Part shown: positions 1 through 5,238 of the stretch, piece after piece
How the letters are laid out: each line of letters starts with the position of its first letter
Numbering within the stretch: the first letter of the stretch is position 1
Assembly: GCA_025963615.1 (NCBI GenBank)
Contig: JAOQAL010000321.1
Coordinates: 1-6,147 of the forward strand
Reading direction: 5' to 3'
Length of the DNA: 6,147 nt
Source: Chitinophagaceae bacterium
Lineage (GTDB): Bacteria; Bacteroidota; Bacteroidia; Chitinophagales; Chitinophagaceae
Notes under the pieces: model-generated
Database searches by the model: none
Seen by the model: the letters and a program-made list of their open reading frames with translations, nothing else
Told to the model about the DNA's origin: nothing
Position numbers and translations under genes: made by a program

Positions 1-676
1 TACTGATTACCTCTGTTACCGGTAACGCAATAATATTTTCTTTTGTTTTAAAAACACCAATGGTGAATTCCCTTCCTTTAATGAATTCCTCTATCAAAAC
101 CTGGTCATCTTCCTTAAATGCTTTTTCAATGGCGGCTCCCAACTCGTCTGAGGGATGATTCACTTTCGACATACCAATACTTGAACCCCCGTTGTTTGGC
201 TTTACAAATACAGGGAAATTCAGATTTTGTGTCACTTCATCGGGACTGCCAAACTTATCTCTTATCAGCAAAACAGATTTAGCAACATGAATACCCGAAA
301 ATGAAGCGACCGCTACCGTATATCTTTTATTAAATGTAATAGCTGACGTGGCTGCATCGCAGGAAGTGTAAGGAATTTTTAACGTGTCAAAATATCCCTG
401 CAGCTTTCCATCTTCGCCAGGCGTGCCATGCATTCCGATAAAAACAGCATCAAATTGCACCCTGTTGTTATTAACAGAAAGCGTGAAATCGTTTTTATCA
501 ATTTCAATCTTACTACCATCCTTATTTTCATAAAACCAGCCCTGCGGATTAATATCAATCTTATAAACATTGAATTTGCTCCTGTCAAGGTTATTATCAA
601 TAGTAACGGCGCTTTTATAGGAAATCACGGCTTCCCCGGAAAAGCCACCCGTTACAAGTGCTATCGTTTTCTTCAT
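1..676 (-). CDS. ddl: D-alanine--D-alanine ligase, N-terminal part (runs off left edge)
   Basis: Cytoplasmic ATP-grasp enzyme that joins two D-alanines using ATP, giving the dipeptide that ends the peptidoglycan stem peptide. The minus-strand frame is open from the ATG at 676-674 to the window edge, giving 225 residues; the family is usually about 310-340 residues, so roughly the last 100, with most of the metal-binding ATP-grasp core, lie outside. Visible signatures are the N-terminal GGFSGEAVIS (residues 10-19) with the conserved catalytic-type Glu15, and HGTPGEDGKLQG (83-94), the classic Ddl motif. In the ATP-grasp region are FVKPNNGGSSIG (157-168), with the ATP-contacting Lys159 and the Ser/Gly loop, and LIEEFIKGREFTIGV (194-208). 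The start is the first ATG of the frame and directly precedes the conserved beta-strand KKTIALVTGG. No clear Shine-Dalgarno is seen, which is common in Bacteroidota. It appears to be the first gene of a leftward unit. The family call is very secure; specificity for D-Ala rather than D-Lac or D-Ser is inferred from the family norm. Confidence 0.95.
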   Translation of the reverse strand, partial: MKKTIALVTGGFSGEAVISYKSAVTIDNNLDRSKFNVYKIDINPQGWFYENKDGSKIEIDKNDFTLSVNNNRVQFDAVFIGMHGTPGEDGKLQGYFDTLKIPYTSCDAATSAITFNKRYTVAVASFSGIHVAKSVLLIRDKFGSPDEVTQNLNFPVFVKPNNGGSSIGMSKVNHPSDELGAAIEKAFKEDDQVLIEEFIKGREFTIGVFKTKENIIALPVTEVIS

Positions 677-792
677 CGGCTAGTGAATTTGATGCGCAAA
701 TATTGAGGAAAAAAAGCTATAGTGGAAATTTATACTGCTAAAATTCATATATTTTTTAATCCCCACAGGATATTATCCTTTACCAGACAATA

Positions 793-800
793 TATATTTG
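793..800 (+). promoter_or_regulatory. candidate -7 box (TATATTTG), rightward
   Basis: TATATTTG matches the Bacteroidota sigma-factor -7 consensus TAnnTTTG at every fixed position. No good TTG-type -33 element lies 17-23 bp upstream, so the promoter is incomplete by consensus. If used, transcription would start near 807, about 26 nt before the ATG at 833. In AT-rich DNA such an 8-mer can occur by chance. Confidence 0.35.
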
Positions 801-832
801 AAAAAACCCACAATAGGGAATTAAGCGCCAAA

Positions 833-949
833 ATGAAAATGGTTCAGTTTGCAGACAGCACGGAATTTAACCATGCTAAAATTCAGTTATCGGAAGGTGA
901 CCTGCTGATTGATATGAATAAAATTTTCAAGAATTCATTCAAAAAATGA
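833..949 (+). CDS. possible 38-residue protein of unknown function
   Basis: I do not recognise this product. An ATG at 833 opens a 38-codon frame starting MKMVQFADST and ending KIFKNSFKK before a TGA at 947-949. It is fairly polar with a basic tail, with no signal peptide and no Cys motif. The same frame can be opened further left to a GTG at 722, but that extension is aromatic- and Ile-rich, looks like translated non-coding DNA, and would start upstream of the -7 box at 793-800. Support is circumstantial: an ATG about 26 nt after the predicted transcription start, and a terminator-like hairpin about 100 bp downstream. It could equally be a chance ORF inside a non-coding transcript. Confidence 0.25.
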   Translation: MKMVQFADSTEFNHAKIQLSEGDLLIDMNKIFKNSFKK

Positions 950-1052
950 ATAGAATCCAACCTCTTGATGGACTCTAAATTTAAAATAATTACAGGAATT
1001 GGCCCGATTTGAAAGGAATCAGAGAAATTGCACCGTCCATGCCGCTAATCAG

Positions 1053-1084
1053 AAAGGTGAAGGATGTTGTCCCTTCACCTTTTT
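1053..1084 (+). terminator. intrinsic terminator-like hairpin with T-run
   Basis: AAAGGTGAAGG (1053-1063) pairs perfectly with CCTTCACCTTT (1072-1082) around the 8-nt loop 1064-1071, and a run of five T follows at 1080-1084 on the plus strand. The 11-bp stem with a GC-containing core fits Rho-independent termination of a rightward transcript. Read on the minus strand it is also flanked by three T, so it might end the leftward ferredoxin transcript, although that stop codon is about 130 bp away. Confidence 0.6.
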
Positions 1085-1215
1085 ACAACGGGAAATATCA
1101 CCCGCTTCTACGATAAGCAGCGAAACGCTGCCTGTTTACGATATTATAAAGTTAATGCCATTTGACAGATATAAACAACCAAAACGTGAAGAATTTATTC
1201 ACACCGGTTGCCGTC

Positions 1216-1563
1216 TTACATATGCAACTTCCCTTTTTTAACCATTAGTTCATCTACCGTCTCTTGGTACATTTCATCCGGCACACAGCAATCAACAGGG
1301 CAAACTGCGGCACATTGAGGCTCTTCATGAAAACCCTGGCATTCTGTACATTTATTCGGTGTGATATAATAGATATCAACACTTAATGGTGCATTTTTTG
1401 CCTCAGCATCAACAGTTGTACCATCCAAAAGGGTAAAAGAACCCTTTACCGAAGTACCATCCGATACAGCCCATTCCACTCCACCTTCGTAAATAGCATT
1501 ATTGGGACATTCTGGCTCGCAGGCCCCACAATTAATACATTCTTCTGTTATCTTAATTGCCAT
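1216..1563 (-). CDS. 2[4Fe-4S] ferredoxin, Alvin/YfhL type with an internal insertion
   Basis: Small cytoplasmic electron carrier of 115 residues. The first cluster motif is C9-x2-C12-x2-C15-x3-C19-P and the second is C72-x2-C75-x8-C84-x3-C88-P. In this fold C9, C12, C15 and C88 would bind one cluster and C72, C75, C84 and C19 the other. The eight-residue spacer between C75 and C84 marks the Allochromatium-type (Alvin) group, which includes E. coli YfhL and typically has very low redox potentials. C19 and C72 are separated by 52 residues, against about 18 in YfhL as I recall it; the extra Gly/Asp/Thr-rich segment (about 27-66) looks like an added beta-hairpin and I believe it is usual in Bacteroidota homologues. 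Two further cysteines (C92, C93) follow the second motif. The ATG at 1563 sits directly before the canonical [19 protein letters not shown] start. The gene is divergent from the acyl-CoA reductase gene. Redox partners cannot be read from the sequence. Confidence 0.95.
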   Translation of the reverse strand: MAIKITEECINCGACEPECPNNAIYEGGVEWAVSDGTSVKGSFTLLDGTTVDAEAKNAPLSVDIYYITPNKCTECQGFHEEPQCAAVCPVDCCVPDEMYQETVDELMVKKGKLHM

Positions 1564-1589
1564 AAAAATTTTAATTAATGGTTCAGAGT

Positions 1590-1597
1590 TACTTTTG
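1590..1597 (+). promoter_or_regulatory. -7 box of the acyl-CoA reductase promoter
   Basis: TACTTTTG is a full match to TAnnTTTG. The predicted transcription start is near 1604, about 16 nt ahead of the ATG at 1620. This placement argues against the in-frame ATG at 1578, which would lie upstream of the transcript start. No clear -33 TTG is present at the expected distance; the nearest TTG (1557-1559) is 30 bp away. Confidence 0.55.
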
Positions 1598-1600
1598 TTG

Positions 1601-1631
1601 CAAATTTATACATACGCGAATGAATTTACAA
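1601..1631 (-). promoter_or_regulatory. ferredoxin gene promoter (-33 TTG and -7 TAAATTTG)
   Basis: On the minus strand, TGTTG (its TTG complementary to 1629-1631) is followed after 20 bp by TAAATTTG (complement of 1601-1608). Both elements and the spacing fit the Bacteroidota promoter TTG-N17-23-TAnnTTTG. The transcription start would fall near 1594, leaving a leader of about 30 nt before the ATG at 1563. The -7 box lies 3 bp from the opposing -7 box at 1590-1597. Confidence 0.6.
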
Positions 1632-2618
1632 CATCGTATTGATTTATTAATTCAATCAGGCAGGTATATTTTATCTGAAGATTCCGGCTGGTTGGCAGCA
1701 AAACAAGAGGCAAGCCAGAAAAATGGATGGTTTATACCCGGGTTTATTGATCTTGCGACAAAAAATATTGCCCGTTCATTTTTATCAAAACCAGCGCTGG
1801 AAGCCTGGGTAACCAAATATAATCTTCCGTCGGTCAATCCAGCTCCAAAAACAATCGGGGTAGTTATGGCCGGTAATATCCCGCTGGTCGGCTTTCATGA
1901 TTTTCTATCTGTATTTATTTCAGGAAATAAGATTGCCATTAAACCTTCTTCAAAAGATGAAACATTATTAAAGCATATTGTGGCAAAACTTGCTGAATGG
2001 GATCCGGAAGTAAATGAGCTGGTAAATTTTGGCGGCATGCTGAAAGGCTGTGATGCCTATATTACTACCGGTAGCAATAATTCCTCCCGCTATTTTGAAT
2101 ATTATTTCGGGAAATACCCGCATATTATCCGCCGCAACCGCAGTTCCGTTGCTATTCTGCAGGGTGATGAACCGACTGAAGACCTGGAAAAACTTGCTGA
2201 TGATGTTTATATGTATTTTGGCCTAGGCTGCCGGAATGTTACCAAGATATATGTGCCGCAAGGCTATGATTTTATTCCTTTACTAACTGCATTTAAAAAA
2301 TACAATTACCTGGCAGATCACCATAAATACAAAAACAATTATGATTACAATCTTGCGATCCTGCTTCTCAATAAAAAGTTTTACATGAGCAATGAATCCA
2401 TCCTGCTTGCAGAAAACGCATCTATATTTTCACCGATCAGCCAATTAAATTATGAGTATTATTCGAGCCCGGAAGAACTTGAAACTTTATTGACCGGCCA
2501 CCAGGACCTGCAATGCCTGGTGGGGAAAAAATATCTTCTATTCGGAAATGCCCAGTTCCCCTGCATAGATGACTTCGCGGATGGGGTGAACACCCTGGAG
2601 TTTCTTACGGGACTGTGA
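1620..2618 (+). CDS. acyl-CoA reductase, LuxC family
   Basis: NAD(P)H-dependent reductase of the aldehyde-dehydrogenase superfamily, expected to reduce a thioester or acyl-enzyme intermediate to an aldehyde; the physiological acyl substrate is unknown. From ATG 1620 the product is 332 residues, shorter than bioluminescence LuxC (about 480) but usual for the Bacteroidota version as far as I recall. Signatures in 332-residue numbering: GNIPLVGFHDF (85-95) in the nucleotide-binding half, KPSSKD (108-113), ITTGSNNSSRYFEYYFGKYP (148-167), RRNRSS (171-176) and FGLGCRN (200-206), whose Cys204 is the predicted catalytic thiol. The C-terminal FGNAQFPCIDDFADGVNTLEF matches the family's conserved end. 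The frame extends left to an ATG at 1578, but those 14 residues are unlike the family, and the -7 box at 1590-1597 puts the transcript start inside them; MNLQHRIDLL is the natural N-terminus. No luxD, luxE, luxA or luxB is nearby, so a role in bioluminescence is unlikely. The divergent ferredoxin may be co-regulated. Confidence 0.9.
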   Translation: MNLQHRIDLLIQSGRYILSEDSGWLAAKQEASQKNGWFIPGFIDLATKNIARSFLSKPALEAWVTKYNLPSVNPAPKTIGVVMAGNIPLVGFHDFLSVFISGNKIAIKPSSKDETLLKHIVAKLAEWDPEVNELVNFGGMLKGCDAYITTGSNNSSRYFEYYFGKYPHIIRRNRSSVAILQGDEPTEDLEKLADDVYMYFGLGCRNVTKIYVPQGYDFIPLLTAFKKYNYLADHHKYKNNYDYNLAILLLNKKFYMSNESILLAENASIFSPISQLNYEYYSSPEELETLLTGHQDLQCLVGKKYLLFGNAQFPCIDDFADGVNTLEFLTGL

Positions 2619-2723
2619 CAATCGGCTCTTTTTATTATGAGTAATTCTCATTAATTTTAACAGGTCCCTGATCTACGAAACTCTTAGTAAATATTTGTTA
2701 AACTAAACCGGTGATGCCGATTC

Positions 2724-2776
2724 ACTTTGTATCTGTTGTTACTTTGTAATGTAAAGGCACAGTATTTGACAATACT
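2724..2776 (+). promoter_or_regulatory. candidate control region of the HtrA-type protease gene
   Basis: The 185-bp gap 2619-2803 must hold the protease promoter. It contains two direct copies of ACTTTGTA (2724-2731 and 2741-2748), each carrying the TTTG half of a -7 box; TTACTTTG at 2739-2746 differs from TAnnTTTG at one fixed position. Downstream is a perfect 6-bp inverted repeat, AGTATT (2761-2766) and AATACT (2771-2776) separated by TGAC, which could be an operator or early-leader hairpin. None of these is decisive and the true transcription start is unknown. Confidence 0.3.
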
Positions 2777-2803
2777 ATTTGAAACACAAAATTTAATAAT
2801 GCC

Positions 2804-4303
2804 ATGAAGTGGAAACAATTCTTTCTAATCGTTGCTGTAAGCACAGTTTCAGCCCTTGGAAGTGTGTGGTGCTACAGCAAATTTGTAAACCCCCAATCCT
2901 TATCCGTTGTATCTGCCGACTCTAAATTACCTGTCAATTATGCAGGGTTTATTGACAAAAATAATGTAGCTGCTCCAGGCGAACCGGTCGATTTTACACA
3001 GGCCGCTGACGCCGCTGTTCCTGCGGTTGTCCATATCAAAACCAAGATACCCGCCAAAAAAGCAAGCAATCAACTACCCCGTAACAGAAATGGTGGAATG
3101 GACGATTTTTTCGATCAGTTCTTCAATTTTGGTCCTAGTGTTATCCCTGAGCAAAGAGGCTCAGGCAGTGGAGTTATTATCAGTGAAGATGGATATATCG
3201 TTACCAATAACCACGTTGTTGCTGATGGCGAAAATGGAACAGGTATTGCCGATGAAATTTCGGTGACATTAAGCAACAAAAAAACCTATAAGGCCCGTGT
3301 TATCGGCCGCGACGCCAGCACCGACCTCGCTGTTCTAAAAATTGACGGCAACGGCTTTCCCTATCTCGTGTATGGAAACTCCGATAAAGCAAAACTCGGT
3401 CAATGGGTATTGGCTGTCGGCTATCCCCTCACCCTTGAAACAACAGTTACCGCCGGTATCATCAGCGCAAAAGGCCGTGCAATTGGCATCAATCAACGCC
3501 AGAGCCAAACACCGGTTGAGTCATTCATCCAAACCGATGCAGCCGTCAACCAGGGCAATAGCGGCGGCGCATTGATCAATACAAATGGTGAACTGATAGG
3601 CATTAACTCCGCCATTCTTGCCCCTAGCGGTACGTATGCGGGTTATTCATTCGCCATACCGATCAACCTGGTAAAAAAGATTGTAAACGACCTGGTAAAA
3701 TTCGGCGACGTTAAAAGACCTTACCTGGGTATCCAGGCCGCTCAAGATAAATTCGACGCCGGTGATGGCGCACATATCGGATCCCTCGCAAAGGATGGCG
3801 CGGCTGCCGAAGCTGGTTTGAAACCAGGCGATATCATCACAAAAATAAACGACGTACCCATAAATTCATGGACGGAACTACAGGGCACTGTTACTTCCAA
3901 CAACGTAGGCGAAAAGATGAAGATCGCTTACAAACGCGATGGCAAAGACCTGGTTACAACCGCCACGTTAAAAACAATGCCTGCCGCTTTCGAAGAAGTA
4001 GCAAAAGTAAATGTGAGTGATAAATTAGGTGCGACAATTCAAACGCTGGATGAAAAAACAGCCAAAAAGAACAATATCGAAGGTGGTGTAATAGTAACCA
4101 ATATTAAAGCCGGCGGTCCTTTTAACAAAGCCCGCATTCAGGAAGGTTTTATTATTACCAGCGTGGACGGAGTGGATATAAACAATGTGGAAGAGTTTAA
4201 AAAAGCTCTTTCGAATTCAACCGGTACGGTACAGTTAGAAGGAATTTTCGACGGATGGGATGGGGTTTATAAATATCCATTGAACCTGGAAGAAAACAAG
4301 TAA
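2804..4303 (+). CDS. degQ: HtrA/DegQ-type envelope serine endoprotease with two PDZ domains
   Basis: Periplasmic protein-quality-control protease of 499 residues (family S1C) that degrades or holds misfolded envelope proteins. Residues 5-24 form a hydrophobic N-terminal segment after a basic start (MKWKQ), a signal peptide or membrane anchor; Cys23 is not in a convincing lipobox. The trypsin-like domain spans about 65-300, with catalytic His137 in TNNHVVADG, Asp174 in STDLAVLKID and Ser253 in NQGNSGGALIN; the triad is complete. A Phe-rich activation-loop segment, DDFFDQFFNFG (100-110), resembles the LA loop of Deg proteases. PDZ1 (about 305-392) begins with RPYLGI and has GLKPGDIITKINDVPI (338-353). 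PDZ2 (about 405-485) has GGVIVTNIKAGGPF (427-440) and GFIITSVDGVDI (448-459). The length matches DegP/DegQ/MucD. ATG 2804 is the only start that includes the export signal. The gene appears monocistronic, with its terminator about 20 bp after the stop. DegP and DegQ cannot be told apart by sequence alone, so the symbol is approximate. Confidence 0.95.
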   Translation: MKWKQFFLIVAVSTVSALGSVWCYSKFVNPQSLSVVSADSKLPVNYAGFIDKNNVAAPGEPVDFTQAADAAVPAVVHIKTKIPAKKASNQLPRNRNGGMDDFFDQFFNFGPSVIPEQRGSGSGVIISEDGYIVTNNHVVADGENGTGIADEISVTLSNKKTYKARVIGRDASTDLAVLKIDGNGFPYLVYGNSDKAKLGQWVLAVGYPLTLETTVTAGIISAKGRAIGINQRQSQTPVESFIQTDAAVNQGNSGGALINTNGELIGINSAILAPSGTYAGYSFAIPINLVKKIVNDLVKFGDVKRPYLGIQAAQDKFDAGDGAHIGSLAKDGAAAEAGLKPGDIITKINDVPINSWTELQGTVTSNNVGEKMKIAYKRDGKDLVTTATLKTMPAAFEEVAKVNVSDKLGATIQTLDEKTAKKNNIEGGVIVTNIKAGGPFNKARIQEGFIITSVDGVDINNVEEFKKALSNSTGTVQLEGIFDGWDGVYKYPLNLEENK

Positions 4304-4324
4304 AAGCAAACGCCAAGATTATAA

Positions 4325-4362
4325 AAAAACACCCCGGGACTTTCTTCGGGGTGTTTTTGTTT
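4325..4362. terminator. bidirectional intrinsic terminator shared by convergent genes
   Basis: AAAAACACCCCG (4325-4336) pairs without mismatch with CGGGGTGTTTTT (4347-4358) around a 10-nt loop. On the plus strand the GC core is followed by T5-G-T4, and on the minus strand by a run of seven T, so it can stop transcription from both sides. It lies about 20 bp after the protease stop (4303) and about 15 bp past the end of the small minus-strand gene (stop at 4376-4378). Confidence 0.92.
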
Positions 4363-4375
4363 TAAAGCCAGCCGG

Positions 4376-4570
4376 TCAAAACATATCATGCTTTTTGGGT
4401 TTGAAAACTGGTCCTGTAAAAGCAGGAACGGTTTTATCCGCTGCTGTTTTAACAGAGCCAGCCTTACTCTTTGAGCTTTCAACCCGCACTGATTTAATTG
4501 AAATGACCGGGGCAAGAATAGCATCCCGGGATGGCTCTTCGAAAAGTGGCCGTAATACAGCATTTTTCAT
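4376..4570 (-). CDS. small basic hypothetical protein, 64 residues
   Basis: I do not recognise this protein. It begins MKNAVLRPLFEEPSRDA and ends VFKPKKHDMF; it is rich in Lys, Ser, Val and Ala, has no Cys, no signal peptide and no membrane helix, and the middle (about 30-55) looks disordered. The frame can open two codons earlier at a TTG (4576), but ATG 4570 is preferred. Support for a real gene: its stop lies about 15 bp from a strong terminator whose minus-strand side carries a seven-T run, which needs a leftward transcript to make sense. The codons also look like those of the neighbouring genes (AAA, GAT, GTT, GCT, CCT). A weak -7 match, TATTTTTT (complement of 4590-4597), with a TTG 16 bp further upstream, could be its promoter. 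Overlapping frames on both strands (4395-4586 plus; 4267-4563 minus) lack such support. No function is proposed. Confidence 0.5.
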   Translation of the reverse strand: MKNAVLRPLFEEPSRDAILAPVISIKSVRVESSKSKAGSVKTAADKTVPAFTGPVFKPKKHDMF

Positions 4571-4700
4571 TTCCAATAAAGTTTAGGATAAAAAATAACC
4601 GAAAATTCTATGCCAATCTTCCAGACATAGGTGTAAACAGCATCCTTTCGGAAATTGGTAAAGGAATGATAACATAACCCTCCAGTTTGCATGTATGCAT

Positions 4701-4738
4701 GCCCGAAAAAAATGGGTTCGGGCCGGTCTCCGGCGGCC
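4701..4738. other. GC-rich cluster of overlapping, mutually exclusive hairpins
   Basis: GCCCGAA (4701-4707) pairs with TTCGGGC (4717-4723) around a 9-nt loop. GCCGG (4722-4726) can pair with CCGGC (4730-4734), or GGCCG (4721-4725) with CGGCC (4734-4738). Both of these alternatives reuse bases of the first stem, so the structures compete. No T-run follows on the plus strand, so it does not look like a standard terminator. It may be a structured RNA, a repeat-family hairpin or chance in a GC-rich patch. Confidence 0.4.
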
Positions 4739-4920
4739 ATAACCTTTGGTGACGGCACGCGGGCACGGTCGCATAGGCATCAAGGTGATCTTTAGATTTT
4801 GATTTGAAATCTGTTCTATATGGTCAAGGCAGGCCGGATAGCGGCTTGATTTAAATAGATCTTTTCTTTTTGCTGCTCAAACAAGTTTCTTAATTATAAG
4901 CAATTCCTTTCCCTCACCAT

Positions 4921-4936
4921 TTTTTGTGGAAAAAAG
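4921..4936 (+). repeat. 16-bp direct repeat copy 1 with DnaA-box-like 9-mer
   Basis: TTTTTGTGGAAAAAAG occurs here and again, identical, 175 bp further on. Bases 4925-4933 on the minus strand read TTTTCCACA, which fits the loose DnaA-box consensus TTWTNCACA. The T-run and A-run flanking GTGG also make a weak A/T hairpin. Function is unknown. Confidence 0.6.
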
Positions 4937-5095
4937 AAACCCCAGTCTTTAATAGTAGTAATTACAAACCCACGAAAGTAATTTAGGAAAAGATGCGATG
5001 CCTGATCGGACAACCTGCCTGAGTTACTTAAGATCAAAAAGAAAGGGAAGAACAGTTGAAAGTCCTTTTTAAAGGCAAAAATTTCTTTATCTTAC

Positions 5096-5111
5096 TTTTT
5101 GTGGAAAAAAG
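5096..5111 (+). repeat. 16-bp direct repeat copy 2 with DnaA-box-like 9-mer
   Basis: Identical to the copy at 4921-4936 and in the same orientation, with the TTTTCCACA complement at 5100-5108. It is preceded by CTTAC where copy 1 has TCACCAT, so the identity does not clearly extend beyond the 16 bases. It lies about 130 bp upstream of the esterase ATG. Confidence 0.6.
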
Positions 5112-5238
5112 CAGGAAACAGCGATCTGCCGGCTATATTCTATCCTGATATTTACCTTGAAGGAAATTAAAAAAATTTAGTGTAAATCATAATCATCCAT
5201 CTCCTTAAATTTACTTTTAAAACAACCCACTATATTAT

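Larger units (their letters stand above)
677..1215. other. 539-bp gap between ddl and ferredoxin genes, no confident protein gene
   Basis: No recognisable protein or known RNA was found here. Supported contents are a perfect TAnnTTTG box at 793-800, a 38-codon ORF at 833-949 and a strong hairpin with T-run at 1053-1084. There is also a small perfect hairpin at 1117-1131 (GCAGCG, loop AAA, CGCTGC) and a 7-bp inverted repeat at 933-951 overlapping the ORF stop. The region should also hold the ddl promoter, reading left, but only imperfect -7 matches are visible there. The longer frame at 999-1241 begins with a non-ATG codon, runs into the ferredoxin gene on the opposite strand and resembles no protein I know. 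Confidence 0.6.
4571..5238. other. 668-bp gap before the esterase gene, no supported gene
   Basis: No protein family or known RNA is recognised. The left part (4690-4790) is noticeably GC-rich and contains overlapping hairpins (4701-4738). Several minus-strand frames stay open across it without resembling any protein I know, for example the one ending at the TAG complementary to 4608-4610, which lacks an upstream ATG. The right part (4840-5238) is AT-rich, with two copies of a 16-bp sequence (4921-4936 and 5096-5111), an inverted repeat at 4794-4812 (AGATTT/AAATCT) and A/T tracts near 5170. A 7-of-8 -7-like motif, TACTTTTA (5212-5219), is the best candidate for the esterase promoter, 19 bp before its ATG. 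Confidence 0.6.

Noticed and set aside
999..1241. 80-residue plus-strand open frame
   Set aside because: It starts with a non-ATG codon, contains the terminator hairpin, runs into the ferredoxin gene on the opposite strand and its residues resemble no family.
1578..1619. Upstream in-frame ATG as the start of the acyl-CoA reductase
   Set aside because: It lies upstream of the -7 box at 1590-1597 and adds residues unlike the family; ATG 1620 fits the family N-terminus.
2637..2657. Hairpin ATGAG-TAATT-CTCAT after the acyl-CoA reductase as a terminator
   Set aside because: The stem is only 5 bp and AT-rich, and is followed by TAATTTT rather than a clean T-run; too weak to call.
3027..3575. Plus-strand open frames inside the protease gene (3027-3266, 3342-3575)
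   Set aside because: They lie wholly within the protease coding region in another frame, whose product has a full catalytic triad and both PDZ domains.
4267..4563. 98-residue minus-strand frame overlapping the protease end and the terminator
   Set aside because: It reads through the strong bidirectional terminator and into the protease coding region; the 4376-4570 frame has better placement.
4571..5238. Chromosomal replication origin
   Set aside because: There are only two DnaA-like boxes and no dnaA, dnaN or gidA-type neighbour. Five GATC sites are present but Dam-dependent control is not expected to be general in this phylum. Kept only as a possibility to test.
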